Origin: JAWSVE01 sp033852115
GTDB taxonomy: Bacteria > Pseudomonadota > Gammaproteobacteria > Pseudomonadales > Cellvibrionaceae
Direction of reading: 5' to 3'
DNA: 64,000 bases
NCBI GenBank assembly: GCA_033852115.1
Contig: JAWSVE010000003.1
Coordinates: forward strand, 124,001 to 188,000
Shown: positions 8,870 through 18,457 of the stretch, piece by piece
Position numbering within the stretch: the stretch's first letter is position 1
Layout: each line of letters begins with the position of its first letter
Program-made: the position numbers and the translations under genes
Notes under the pieces: model-generated
Databases searched by the model: none
What the model was told of the DNA's origin: nothing
Seen by the model: only the letters and a program-made list of their open reading frames with translations

Positions 8870-10093
8870 TTAGATCTCAAGCAAGATTCGTGCTGGGTCT
8901 TCCAGTAAATCCTTGATAGCAACCAAGAACTGCACCGCCTCTTTTCCATCAATCAAGCGGTGATCATATGACAACGCTAAGTACATCATCGGAAGAATCT
9001 TAACCTCACCATTGACGGCCATTGGGCGGTCCTGAATCTTATGCATACCTAAGATTGCAGTTTGTGGTGGATTAAGAATCGGAGTAGACATTAATGAGCC
9101 AAACACCCCGCCATTAGTGATGGTAAAAGTACCACCAGTGATCTCCTCAATACCCAATTTGCCATCACGTGCGCGCAAACCAAAGTCACGAATGTTCGCC
9201 TCTATATCAGCAAGGCCCATGTTTTCAGCATTTCGAAGAACGGGGACAACCAAACCTTTCTCTGTCGATACGGCTACACCAATATCTTGGTAACCGTGAT
9301 ACACCGTATCACTGCCGTCGATCGACGCATTAACCACAGGGTAACGTTTCAATGCTTCAACAGCCGCTTTCACGAAAAAGCCCATAAAACCAAGACGTGT
9401 ACCATTGTGTGCTTTTTCGAATTGATCTTTGTACCGGCTACGTAGAGCCATTACGGGCGCCATATTCACTTCATTGAAGGTAGTAAGCATGGCAGTACTT
9501 TGGCTAGCGTCCAATAGACGCTCAGCGATACGACTACGCAAGCGAGTCATCGGTACTCGTTTTTCAATTCGCTCGCCAGCACCCAAGTCAATACTCGCCG
9601 GCGCCGAAACGGTAGAGCTCTTAGTCGAGGCCGGTGGCGTTGAAGGTTTAGATGGCGCGGAACCACCGGCTTCTTTAGCCGCTACAACGTCCTCTTTATT
9701 AATTCGACCATCTTTTCCCGTACCCTTAACGGTACTGAGGTCAATGTTGCTTTCTTCCGCTAACTTACGTGCAGAAGGGCTAGCGATAACCTCACCAGCA
9801 CTCTCCGAAGGTGAAGCAGTTTCAGTAGGAGCGTCGGAAGCTGCCGCGGGAGCATCACCCTCAGCAAAGATCGCAATCACTTCGTTACTTAATACGGTTT
9901 CTCCCTCACCCTTTTTCACTTCGGCTAAGGAACCATTCGCTGGTGCGACAACTTCTAAAACGACCTTATCAGTCTCTATATCAACAATGAGTTCATCTCG
10001 AGATACTGCTTCGCCCGGTTGCTTGTACCAAGTAGCGATGGTGCCATCTTGTACAGATTCTGGGAAAGTTGGTGCTTTGATTTCTATACTCAT
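8870..10093 (-). CDS. sucB: 2-oxoglutarate dehydrogenase E2, succinyltransferase
   Basis: This 407-residue E2 has one lipoyl domain (residues 1-78) with lipoyl-lysine motif DIETDKVVLEV. An Ala/Pro/Ser linker follows, then the E3/E1-binding domain around SPSARKLAEESNIDLSTVKGTGKDGRINKEDV. The catalytic domain begins near residue 180 and ends with YDHRLIDGKEAVQFL, which carries the catalytic His and Asp. It transfers the succinyl group to CoA. One lipoyl domain and the GVFGSLMSTPILNPPQTAILG block match SucB rather than AceF. It lies 76 bp after sucA. Confidence 0.96.
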   Translation of the reverse strand: MSIEIKAPTFPESVQDGTIATWYKQPGEAVSRDELIVDIETDKVVLEVVAPANGSLAEVKKGEGETVLSNEVIAIFAEGDAPAAASDAPTETASPSESAGEVIASPSARKLAEESNIDLSTVKGTGKDGRINKEDVVAAKEAGGSAPSKPSTPPASTKSSTVSAPASIDLGAGERIEKRVPMTRLRSRIAERLLDASQSTAMLTTFNEVNMAPVMALRSRYKDQFEKAHNGTRLGFMGFFVKAAVEALKRYPVVNASIDGSDTVYHGYQDIGVAVSTEKGLVVPVLRNAENMGLADIEANIRDFGLRARDGKLGIEEITGGTFTITNGGVFGSLMSTPILNPPQTAILGMHKIQDRPMAVNGEVKILPMMYLALSYDHRLIDGKEAVQFLVAIKDLLEDPARILLEI

Positions 10094-10169
10094 CCTCGGA
10101 TTATCCTATTACTCGATGCTAATCTTGCATTCATTAAAATGGTTGAAAGCTTTCCTTTAAAAGCTCAAA

Positions 10170-13019
10170 TTAATCGTTTTGACCAAGCGCTTCTCGAACA
10201 AATTTCTCTTGCTGCTCTAAATGCGTCGACATATACCCTGCCGCAGGTGCAGCTGCAGCATCACGACCCGCGTAATGTAGATACAAGTTAGGTTTAAATT
10301 CATGAATAACACGTCGCATATGATGCTGACTGCTATACCATGCACCTTGATTCATTGGCTCTTCTTGACACCAAACCATTTCTTTCACTTTTTTGTATTG
10401 CTTAAGAATATTCAGCAATTCAACTTCAGGGAAAGGATAAAGTTGCTCAAGACGAATAACTGCTACGTTTTTCTGTTCGCTTTCCCCACGCGCTTCAATA
10501 AGGTGGTAAAACACCTTACCGCTACATAGCACAACACGATCAACGTCTTTAGGATCAACACCGTCATCATCAAGTACGTTATGAAATTTACCCGCCGATA
10601 ATTCTTCTAATGAAGAAACCGCTAACTTGTGACGTAAGATCCACTTAGGCGACATGATAACCAACGGGCGACGCATCGGGCGTATCATTTGCCGACGCAA
10701 CAAATGGAAAATTTGCGCAGGCGTCGTAGGAATACAAACTTGAATATTGTGTTCGGCACAAAGCTGTAAATAACGTTCTAATCGAGCAGAAGAATGCTCT
10801 GGCCCTTGACCTTCATAGCCGTGCGGCAACAGCATGGTTAAGCCACATAAACGGCCCCACTTGTGTTCTCCGCTAGTAATAAACTGGTCGATTACAACTT
10901 GCGCGCCATTCGCGAAATCACCGAATTGCGCTTCCCATACAACCAGCTTGTTAGGCATAGTTGTTGAGTAACCGTACTCGAACGCCAGCACGGCCTCCTC
11001 TGATAATAAAGAATCGTAAATATCAAAGTCGGGCTGATCTTCATACAGCTCAGAAAGCGGATAATAAGTCGAGCCATCTTTCTGACTATTGATCACAGCA
11101 TGTCGATGCGAGAAGGTTCCGCGACGAACATCTTGACCGGTAATACGAACGCTAAACTCTTGCTTCAGTAGAGTGGCATAAGCCAACATCTCTGCCATCC
11201 CCCAGTTAATAGGCAAAGCACCACCAGCCATTTTACGGCGATCATCGTAAATCTTAGATACTTGCTTTTGAACTTGAACGCCATCGGGGACATCGCTTAT
11301 CTGATGACCTAAATCTTGGAGCTCTTTTAGCGGGTATGAAGTATCGTGGTCGGTCTCCCAATCGTGACCGATGTACGGCGTCCAATCAACGAACAAGCTA
11401 CTATCTGGCTCACTTACCAAGCCATTAGCAACATGCTCTCCGCGATCCAAAGCAGCGCGATAGTTATCGCTCATCAAATCAGCTTCAGCCTGGGTCAGAA
11501 TAGCTTCAGAAACTAATTTCTCCGCGTACAAAGTTCGTGTAGTTTTTTGCTTACGGATTGCCTTGTACATTAACGGCTGTGTTGATGAAGGCTCATCTGT
11601 TTCATTGTGACCTCGACGGCGATAACATACCAAATCGATCACTACATCTTTTTTAAACTCGTTGCGGTAATCCATCGCTAGCTGCGTAACAAACAATACC
11701 GCTTCGGGATCATCACCATTCACATGGAAAACTGGAGCACCCACCATTTTACTGACGTCTGTACAGTACTCTGTTGAGCGGGAATCATCACGGCGTGACG
11801 TCGTAAAACCAACTTGGTTATTGATGACGACGTGAATAGTTCCGCCGGTATAGTAAGCGCGAGTTTGCGACATTTGAAATGTTTCAAGCACAACGCCCTG
11901 ACCGGCAAATGCGGCATCACCATGCACAACGATTGGGACAACACGATTACCCAGAGGATCTTCGCGACGATCTTGACGGGCACGTACTGAACCTTCGACG
12001 ACTGGAGAAACGATCTCGAGGTGACTCGGATTAAAAGCCATCGCCAAGTGGACTTCACCACCTGGAGTCATGACATTTGACGAGAAACCTTGGTGGTACT
12101 TCACATCACCGGATGTACCAATCAATTTTTTACCCTCGAATTCATCGAATAAATCCGCAGGGTTTTTACCTAAAATATTGACCAACGTGTTGAGACGACC
12201 ACGATGCGCCATTCCTAGGACTATTTCTTTTGCGCCGTAGTAGCCCGCACGATTCACTAACGCATCAAGCAAGGGGATAAGGCTTTCTCCTCCCTCTAAC
12301 CCAAATCGCTTCGTACCGGGATATTTACTGTCTAGATGACGTTCAAGACCTTCAGCTGCGGTTAAGCGATCGAGAAGGTTTTTCTTAACATCATTACTGA
12401 AATTTGGATGAGATCGGACAGACTCTAACCGCTGCTGAAGCCACTGTTTTTCAGCAAAGTTAGTAATGTGCATGATCTCAGGGCCAACGGAGCCACAATA
12501 CGTTTCTTCCAGCGAGCCTATGATTTCGTTCAAGGTCGCTTCGTCTTTACCAATGAATAAATTACCTGTCTGGAAAACGGTATCGAGATCAGCAGACGTT
12601 AAACCATGAAAGCTTAAATCTAAATCAGGAACAGCTTCTCGCTCCATTAGGCCTAATGGATCAAGTTTGGCTTTTTGATGCCCTCGGAAACGATACGAGC
12701 TGATTATTTGAACTACTTTGATTTGCTTGCGTTCATGCTCGACGTTAACACCGCCTGAGCCTGGCGCGGCAATTGGGCGCGCTCTACGCTTGCCCAGCAA
12801 TTCAAAATGTTCTCTGATAACAGAATGAGAAGTGTCTTGTGTGACTACCCCGGGAACTCTGGGTAGCTTTTCGAAATAGCCACGCCACTCTTCTGGCACG
12901 GAATTGGGATTGTGAAGATACTCATCGTAGAGCTCTTCGACATAAGCTGCGTTACCGCCGGAAAGCTGCGAAGTACTCCACAGCAGTTCCATGATGCTTT
13001 CTTTAGCGTCACCTTGCAT
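10170..13019 (-). CDS. sucA: 2-oxoglutarate dehydrogenase E1
   Basis: This 949-residue thiamine diphosphate-dependent E1 decarboxylates 2-oxoglutarate and loads the succinyl group on SucB. The N-terminus MELLWSTSQLSGGNAAYVEELYDEYLHNPNSVPEEWRGYF is the E2-binding arm; an ATG there, at residue 10, may be an alternative start. IVLGMAHRGRLNTLVNILGK and the GDAAFAGQG...NNQVGFTTS block form the thiamine/metal site. VWEAQFGDFANGAQVVIDQFI lies in the transketolase-like half. The length is standard. A 273-bp gap upstream, with a GC-rich hairpin near 13194-13222, separates it from sdhB and may hold its own regulation. Confidence 0.97.
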   Translation of the reverse strand: MQGDAKESIMELLWSTSQLSGGNAAYVEELYDEYLHNPNSVPEEWRGYFEKLPRVPGVVTQDTSHSVIREHFELLGKRRARPIAAPGSGGVNVEHERKQIKVVQIISSYRFRGHQKAKLDPLGLMEREAVPDLDLSFHGLTSADLDTVFQTGNLFIGKDEATLNEIIGSLEETYCGSVGPEIMHITNFAEKQWLQQRLESVRSHPNFSNDVKKNLLDRLTAAEGLERHLDSKYPGTKRFGLEGGESLIPLLDALVNRAGYYGAKEIVLGMAHRGRLNTLVNILGKNPADLFDEFEGKKLIGTSGDVKYHQGFSSNVMTPGGEVHLAMAFNPSHLEIVSPVVEGSVRARQDRREDPLGNRVVPIVVHGDAAFAGQGVVLETFQMSQTRAYYTGGTIHVVINNQVGFTTSRRDDSRSTEYCTDVSKMVGAPVFHVNGDDPEAVLFVTQLAMDYRNEFKKDVVIDLVCYRRRGHNETDEPSSTQPLMYKAIRKQKTTRTLYAEKLVSEAILTQAEADLMSDNYRAALDRGEHVANGLVSEPDSSLFVDWTPYIGHDWETDHDTSYPLKELQDLGHQISDVPDGVQVQKQVSKIYDDRRKMAGGALPINWGMAEMLAYATLLKQEFSVRITGQDVRRGTFSHRHAVINSQKDGSTYYPLSELYEDQPDFDIYDSLLSEEAVLAFEYGYSTTMPNKLVVWEAQFGDFANGAQVVIDQFITSGEHKWGRLCGLTMLLPHGYEGQGPEHSSARLERYLQLCAEHNIQVCIPTTPAQIFHLLRRQMIRPMRRPLVIMSPKWILRHKLAVSSLEELSAGKFHNVLDDDGVDPKDVDRVVLCSGKVFYHLIEARGESEQKNVAVIRLEQLYPFPEVELLNILKQYKKVKEMVWCQEEPMNQGAWYSSQHHMRRVIHEFKPNLYLHYAGRDAAAAPAAGYMSTHLEQQEKFVREALGQND

Positions 13020-13292
13020 TGTTTACTTGCCCACCTTGCTCAGGGGCATAAATCAAACCACACGATAGTTAGAAACCACTAGGTTGGTTGATTCAGACTC
13101 CGGATAGGAGCCCCTGTCCCCGATAATGCACATGATTTGTACAGTCGTTTAACTCACTACAGTCTAGTACAACTGTACGTAAGTTACTGTTTAGGGCCTG
13201 CTACGAGTAACAGGGCCCTTCTCGACCACCGGTTGCTCTCTAAAACTGCGCCTTTTGAGCGCTTATAGTATTGTTGCTGACAACGCTAACGG

Positions 13293-13997
13293 TTAGGTAG
13301 CGCTCTGTAACAACATGTTGCGAATATGACCAATTGCTCGTGTTGGATTGAGGCCTTTAGGGCACACAGCCACACAATTTTGGATGCCGTGACAGCGGAA
13401 TACACTGAACGGGTCATCTAAAGTCGATAGACGCTTATCGGTTGCGTTGTCTCGACTATCCGCAAGGAAACGATATGCCTGCAAAAGTCCTGCCGGACCG
13501 ATGAACTTGTCAGGGTTCCACCAGAATGACGGACAACTGGTTGAACAACAGGCACACAAAATACATTCGTATAGTCCATCCAGCTTTTCACGGTCTTCTG
13601 GGCTTTGTAGGCGTTCGATCGCAGGAGCTGGAGTATTGTTCTGAAGATATGGCTGTACCTTTTCATACTGAGTATAAAATTGGCTCATATCGACGATCAA
13701 ATCACGAATGACTGGTAAACCGGGCAACGGACGAAGTACAAGCTTGTTGCCCTTCACGCATTCCGACAACGCCGTAATACAAGCGAGCCCATTTTTACCA
13801 TTGATATTCATTCCATCAGACCCACACACGCCTTCACGACAGGAGCGGCGATAAGTGACTGAAGGATCTTGTTCTTTTATCAGCTCCAAGACATCCAACA
13901 CCATGAGGTCCTTGCCACCAGTCTCGACCTCATACGTCTTCATGCTGGGCTTTTTGTCTTGCTCTGGGTTATAGCGATAAATTTCTACTTTCAACAT
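13293..13997 (-). CDS. sdhB: Succinate dehydrogenase iron-sulphur subunit
   Basis: SdhB is 234 residues. The N-terminal plant-type ferredoxin domain holds the [2Fe-2S] cysteines (SCREGVCGSDGMNINGKNGLAC). The C-terminal domain holds CILCACCSTSCPSFWWNPDKF and FRCHGIQNCVAVCPKGLNP for the [4Fe-4S] and [3Fe-4S] clusters. It passes electrons from the SdhA flavin to ubiquinone in the membrane. It starts 12 bp after the sdhA stop and is clearly co-transcribed with it. Confidence 0.97.
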   Translation of the reverse strand: MLKVEIYRYNPEQDKKPSMKTYEVETGGKDLMVLDVLELIKEQDPSVTYRRSCREGVCGSDGMNINGKNGLACITALSECVKGNKLVLRPLPGLPVIRDLIVDMSQFYTQYEKVQPYLQNNTPAPAIERLQSPEDREKLDGLYECILCACCSTSCPSFWWNPDKFIGPAGLLQAYRFLADSRDNATDKRLSTLDDPFSVFRCHGIQNCVAVCPKGLNPTRAIGHIRNMLLQSAT

Positions 13998-14009
13998 GAG
14001 AAAACCCTA

Positions 14010-15782
14010 TTAATAGGTGCGGACTTTTGGTTCAAATGCTTCCATGGTTTTTGGCGCGAAGTTTACAGCGCGCTTCCCAACGCGTTTGTCGGTTGGGAAA
14101 TACATGGAATGGCACAACCAGTTTTCATCATCACGATCTTGGAAGTCATCGCGAGCATGAGCACCACGAGACTCCTTACGCTCCTCTGCAGCAATCGCTG
14201 TCGCTTCAGCTACTTCAAGCAAGTTTTGAAGTTCAAGCGCCTCGATACGTGCAGTGTTGAATGCGTTTGATTTATCGGACAAGTGTAAGTTGGCGATACG
14301 CTCACGTAAAACAGCCAACTTCTCAATACCTTCCTGCATAAACTCACCTTTGCGGAATACCCCGAAGTGGTTTTGCATGGTGGTTTGAAGCTCTTTACGC
14401 AAAGTAGCCGCTGCTTCACCGGAGGTTGAAGTGTTGAGCTTGTTCAAACGAGACATCGCAGCATCAACGTCCGTATCAGACGCTTCACGCATTTCGATAC
14501 CTTCTCGTAAAGCTTTCTCCAAGAACAAGCCTGAAGCACGTCCAAATACGACCAAATCCAACAATGAGTTACCGCCAAGGCGGTTAGCGCCGTGCACCGA
14601 GACACACGCAACCTCGCCACACGCGTAAAGACCCTCGATAACTTTATCGTTACCGTTTTCATCCACAGTCAACGCTTGTCCGTGGATGTTAGTCGCAATA
14701 CCGCCCATCATGTAATGACAAGTAGGCACAACTGGAATGGGCTCTTTGATTGGATCTGCGTGAGCAAAAGTACGGCTAAGCTCAAGAATACCTGGCAGCT
14801 TAGAATTCAATGTGTCTGCACCAAGATGATCAAGTTTTAGGTAAACGTGATCACCGTCCGGCCCACAACCGCGGCCTTCTAAAATTTCTAAAACCATCGA
14901 TCGAGCAACAACATCACGGCCTGCCAGATCTTTTGCGTTTGGCGCATAGCGTTCCATAAAACGCTCACCATCTTTATTGATGAGGTATCCACCTTCACCA
15001 CGACAGCCTTCTGTCACTAGCGTACCCGCACCGTGAATACCGGTTGGGTGGAACTGCCACATTTCGATATCTTGAACCGGTACACCTGCGCGCAAAGCCA
15101 TACCAACACCGTCACCAGTGTTGATGTGAGCGTTTGTAGTCGAAGCATAAATTCGACCAGCACCACCAGTAGCAAACACTGTTGCTTTAGATTTAATGAA
15201 AACAGTCTCACCGTCTTCCATGTTGATAGCGATAATGCCAACAACGGCGCCGTCTTGGTTTTTAACCAAATCAACAGCGAACCATTCATTCAAGAAAACG
15301 GTATTTGCACGAACGTTTTGTTGATATAGCGTATGAAGTAACGCGTGGCCAGTTCGGTCAGCTGCCGCGCAAGTACGAGCAGCCTGCCCGCCTTTGCCGT
15401 AATCTTTCGATTGTCCACCGAACGGACGCTGATAAATACGACCATTTTCAGTTCGGGAAAAAGGCAAACCCATGTGCTCAAGTTCGAAAACCGCTTCAGG
15501 GCCTACAGAGCACATATATTCGATAGCGTCTTGGTCGCCGATGTAATCCGATCCTTTGACGGTGTCATACATATGCCAGCGCCAATCGTCATTAGGATCC
15601 GAACTGGCAATAGCACACGTAATACCGCCTTGAGCTGAGACGGTGTGTGATCGCGTTGGGAAAACTTTGGTTACAACAGCAGTTTTAAAGCCTGACTGCG
15701 CCATTTGTAACGCAGCACGCATGCCAGCACCGCCGCCACCGACGACGATACCGTCAAAAGAGATAGTTCGCATATTCGACAT
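14010..15782 (-). CDS. sdhA: Succinate dehydrogenase flavoprotein subunit
   Basis: SdhA is 590 residues. The FAD-binding N-terminus is FDGIVVGGGGAGMRAALQMAQSG. The covalent-FAD histidine lies in TRSHTVSAQGG. The substrate site includes HPTGIHGAGTLVTEGCRGEGG, and the C-terminus contains ESRGAHARDDFQDRDDENWL. It oxidises succinate to fumarate. It starts 4 bp after the sdhD stop. The length and all key blocks are normal for a proteobacterial SdhA. Confidence 0.97.
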   Translation of the reverse strand: MSNMRTISFDGIVVGGGGAGMRAALQMAQSGFKTAVVTKVFPTRSHTVSAQGGITCAIASSDPNDDWRWHMYDTVKGSDYIGDQDAIEYMCSVGPEAVFELEHMGLPFSRTENGRIYQRPFGGQSKDYGKGGQAARTCAAADRTGHALLHTLYQQNVRANTVFLNEWFAVDLVKNQDGAVVGIIAINMEDGETVFIKSKATVFATGGAGRIYASTTNAHINTGDGVGMALRAGVPVQDIEMWQFHPTGIHGAGTLVTEGCRGEGGYLINKDGERFMERYAPNAKDLAGRDVVARSMVLEILEGRGCGPDGDHVYLKLDHLGADTLNSKLPGILELSRTFAHADPIKEPIPVVPTCHYMMGGIATNIHGQALTVDENGNDKVIEGLYACGEVACVSVHGANRLGGNSLLDLVVFGRASGLFLEKALREGIEMREASDTDVDAAMSRLNKLNTSTSGEAAATLRKELQTTMQNHFGVFRKGEFMQEGIEKLAVLRERIANLHLSDKSNAFNTARIEALELQNLLEVAEATAIAAEERKESRGAHARDDFQDRDDENWLCHSMYFPTDKRVGKRAVNFAPKTMEAFEPKVRTY

Positions 15783-15786
15783 TAGT

Positions 15787-16155
15787 CTAAATTCCCCACA
15801 GTATTTCGATACCCCAAACTGTGTAAGCCACAGTTACGGTAAAAAGAATGAGTTGTAAGCTGATGCGAACAAATGTCGCCTTGCTACCCATTTGCAGCGG
15901 TGTAACGTAGTCAGTTAAAACGCCCCATAAACCAATCCATGAATGCCCTGCCAAAGATAGCAGCGTGAGCAAGCTGAAAAAGCGCATCCAAAAGTGGCTG
16001 AAGAGTTCAGACCACTCGTCATAGGTCAAACCTGGGTGAGTGTATATATACGCAACGATGAAGATGGTGTAGGCAGTTAATATAGCTGCACTGACACGTT
16101 GAAATAGCCAATCATAGAGGCCACTTCGACCAAAATTCGTAACTGAAGTTACCAT
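15787..16155 (-). CDS. sdhD: Succinate dehydrogenase membrane anchor subunit D
   Basis: This 122-residue membrane anchor begins MVTSVTNFGRSGLYDWLFQRVSAAIL, the usual SdhD start, and has three membrane helices. HSWIGLWGVLTDYV provides the family's histidine-containing helix. An in-frame TTG lies two codons earlier at 16161. I prefer the ATG at 16155, which follows a G-rich ribosome site. The gene overlaps the end of sdhC by a few bases, so translation is probably coupled. Confidence 0.9.
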   Translation of the reverse strand: MVTSVTNFGRSGLYDWLFQRVSAAILTAYTIFIVAYIYTHPGLTYDEWSELFSHFWMRFFSLLTLLSLAGHSWIGLWGVLTDYVTPLQMGSKATFVRISLQLILFTVTVAYTVWGIEILWGI

Positions 16156-16523
16156 ACCCAAACCCCCGCTAATACGATTAATACAACGGCTATTACGACA
16201 GCGATTTGCGCGCCTAAGCGGCCACTTTCTAACGTTTCGCCATAACCGAAGTCCATAATTAAGTGCCGCACACCCATCACAAGGTGGTATGCCAATGCAG
16301 CCAACACTGCCCAGCCAATAAATTTACATAAAGGCGAGGTAAGCGCTTCTTTGACGGCAATAAAGCCTTCTTCTGACTCGAGACTACCCTGCAGCGTCCA
16401 AAGCATTACAGCAATTCCAGCGAATAGCGCAACACCGGTTACACGGTGAGTAATCGACACAAGTGCGGTGATAGGAAATTTAATAGTGGTGAGGTCTAAG
16501 TTAACCGGTCGTTTATCATTCAC
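16149..16523 (-). CDS. sdhC: Succinate dehydrogenase cytochrome b556 subunit C
   Basis: I place the start at the GTG (16523), which gives NDKRPVNLDLTTIKFPITA, the canonical SdhC start, and a 124-residue product. The longer ATG frame to 16571 adds residues with no family match. The signature SITHRVTGVALFAG and the haem-ligand region ALAYHLVMGVRHLIMDFGYGE are present within three membrane helices. With SdhD it anchors SdhAB and binds haem b and ubiquinone. It is the first gene of the nine-gene TCA operon. Confidence 0.9.
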   Translation of the reverse strand: MNDKRPVNLDLTTIKFPITALVSITHRVTGVALFAGIAVMLWTLQGSLESEEGFIAVKEALTSPLCKFIGWAVLAALAYHLVMGVRHLIMDFGYGETLESGRLGAQIAVVIAVVLIVLAGVWVW

Positions 16524-16726
16524 GATTATAGGATACCTTTGTTGACAGAATTGGTAATACCAGGGTACCAAACAGCCCTAAAGCAGCGATGCGAGTTGCA
16601 ATCGGAACCTGTAATGCGTCGTGAGCAATCCAGATGCAGTAGAGCAGGAAAATGTATCTTCAATGAGCAGCGGGAGATCCCCTTTTCGCCATTTTGGTGC
16701 TTTGGCCCTCATGAAGAACGCGCGAG

Positions 16727-16755
16727 ATTATAGAGAGAGCAAGGCTAAAATACAA
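16727..16755 (-). promoter_or_regulatory. Sigma-70 promoter for the sdh-suc cluster
   Basis: On the minus strand a TTGTAT -35 element and a perfect TATAAT -10 element are separated by 17 bp. The leader to the sdhC start would be about 197 nt. Confidence 0.6.
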
Positions 16756-16942
16756 ATGAAACAACTAACGAAGTGCGCGCCAATTTGCACGTATCTTACT
16801 ATCACATAAGCACTTTTCTGAATTGACCAGTAAGTACCGACCCAGATTAATGCACCTGATGAAAAAGTACCCTATTAATGTTCAAGAGTAGTGCACGAAA
16901 TCAATAAACACAAAAATCTTAGCTATACTCCCTCTAATTGAA

Positions 16943-16970
16943 TTGACAATCTAGCTCGTACGCTTATAGT
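16943..16970 (+). promoter_or_regulatory. Sigma-70 promoter for gltA
   Basis: A perfect TTGACA -35 element lies 16 bp before TATAGT. The predicted leader is about 85 nt. The 16524-17061 gap therefore holds two divergent promoters about 190 bp apart. I see no further clear element in it. Confidence 0.7.
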
Positions 16971-17061
16971 TGTCGTCCGCAAAATCCACCGCTGTAGCGA
17001 CAGATTGATCAGCGCTACCCGAATTTCCTTCCTTTCCGCATATAGTTACAGGAGTCTATTA

Positions 17062-18351
17062 ATGACTGATAAGAAGGCCCAACTAACAATTGACGGCTCA
17101 GCGCCGATAGAGTTACCCGTTCATTCTGGTTCTACTGGGCCCGATGTTATCGATGTTAGAGCCCTGACAGGCGAAGGCTATTTCACTTACGACCCTGGCT
17201 TTGTATCAACAGCTGCCTGTGAATCCAAAATTACGTATATCGACGGCGACAATGGTGTTTTGCTTCACCGCGGATACCCAATTGAGCAGCTAGCCGAACA
17301 GTCTGATTACCTAGAAACTTGCTACCTACTTCTTCATGGAGAGCTTCCTACAAAGGCGCAGAAAGAAGAGTTTGTAGACATCATCACACACCACACAATG
17401 GTTCACGAAGGTATCGCTAATTTCTTTAAAGGCTTCAAACGCAGCGCTCACCCAATGGCCATTATGTGCGGCGTTGTAGGTGCTTTATCGGCGTTCTACC
17501 ACGACTCACTTGATATCAATGATGAGCAACACCGCCTAATTTCAGCACATAGACTTATTGCAAAAATGCCCACCCTGGCGGCAATGTGCTACAAACGCCA
17601 CATCGGTCAACCGTTCCTCTACCCCATTAATTCATTAAGCTACAGCGAAAACTTTCTACACATGATGTTTGGCACCCCCTGTGATCCGCCAAACGTTAGC
17701 CCTGTTATTGCTAAAGCAATGGATAAAATTTTCTTGTTGCACGCAGACCACGAGCAAAACGCTTCAACGTCAACCGTACGACTTGCCGGTTCATCGGGCG
17801 CCAATCCATTTGCATGTATCGCTTCTGGTATCGCGGCGTTATGGGGCCCAGCGCACGGTGGTGCCAATGAGGCAGTGCTTGATATGCTTAACGAAATTGG
17901 TGATGTTGCCAACATCGATCAATACGTAGCAAAAGCGAAAGATAAGAACGATCCTTTCCGTTTGATGGGTTTCGGTCACCGGGTTTACAAGAACTTCGAC
18001 CCACGCGCCAAAGTCATGAAACAAACCTGCGATGAAGTTCTAAAAGAACTAGGCCTGGAAAACGACCCACTGCTAGCGATCGCAAAACGTCTAGAAGAAA
18101 TTGCACTGTCTGATGAATACTTTATCGAGAAGAAACTCTATCCAAATGTAGACTTCTACTCCGGCATCATCATGAAAGCCATCGGTATTCCTGTCGATAT
18201 GTTTACCGTTATCTTTGCGACCGGTCGAACAGTTGGCTGGATTGCCCATTGGCATGAAATGATCAGCAACCAGCCGCTGAAAATTGGTCGTCCACGCCAG
18301 CTGTACACAGGGTACGATAAGCGCGACTACACCCCAGAAGCCCAGCGCTAA
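17062..18351 (+). CDS. gltA: Citrate synthase (type II)
   Basis: The ATG at 17062 follows CAGGAG and gives 429 residues, close to the 427 of E. coli GltA. The open frame extends upstream to 17005, but those residues have no family match. Catalytic residues are recognisable in PAHGGANEAV (His), MGFGHRVYKNFDPRA (His) and NVDFYSGI (Asp). It condenses acetyl-CoA with oxaloacetate in the cytosol. The N-terminal extension and helices mark it as the hexameric NADH-inhibited type. It diverges from sdhC and is followed by a strong terminator. Confidence 0.96.
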   Translation: MTDKKAQLTIDGSAPIELPVHSGSTGPDVIDVRALTGEGYFTYDPGFVSTAACESKITYIDGDNGVLLHRGYPIEQLAEQSDYLETCYLLLHGELPTKAQKEEFVDIITHHTMVHEGIANFFKGFKRSAHPMAIMCGVVGALSAFYHDSLDINDEQHRLISAHRLIAKMPTLAAMCYKRHIGQPFLYPINSLSYSENFLHMMFGTPCDPPNVSPVIAKAMDKIFLLHADHEQNASTSTVRLAGSSGANPFACIASGIAALWGPAHGGANEAVLDMLNEIGDVANIDQYVAKAKDKNDPFRLMGFGHRVYKNFDPRAKVMKQTCDEVLKELGLENDPLLAIAKRLEEIALSDEYFIEKKLYPNVDFYSGIIMKAIGIPVDMFTVIFATGRTVGWIAHWHEMISNQPLKIGRPRQLYTGYDKRDYTPEAQR

Positions 18352-18362
18352 CATAAGCCCAC

Positions 18363-18390
18363 AAAAAAGCCACCGTAAGGTGGCTTTTTT
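18363..18390. terminator. gltA terminator
   Basis: A 12-bp stem AAAAAAGCCACC/GGTGGCTTTTTT with a GTAA loop is followed by a T-run. It is symmetric and may work both ways. Confidence 0.9.
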
Positions 18391-18426
18391 TATGCTTTCT
18401 CTTTAACGGGTCGCAATAGACAACAC

Positions 18427-18453
18427 AAAAAAAGGGCCCAGGGCCCTTTTTAA
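18427..18453. terminator. Terminator after the acyl-CoA ligase gene
   Basis: An A-rich arm, GGGC, a CCAGG loop, GCCC and a T-run form a symmetric terminator hairpin. It starts 5 bp beyond the stop of the minus-strand ligase gene. Confidence 0.8.
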
Positions 18454-18457
18454 GAGA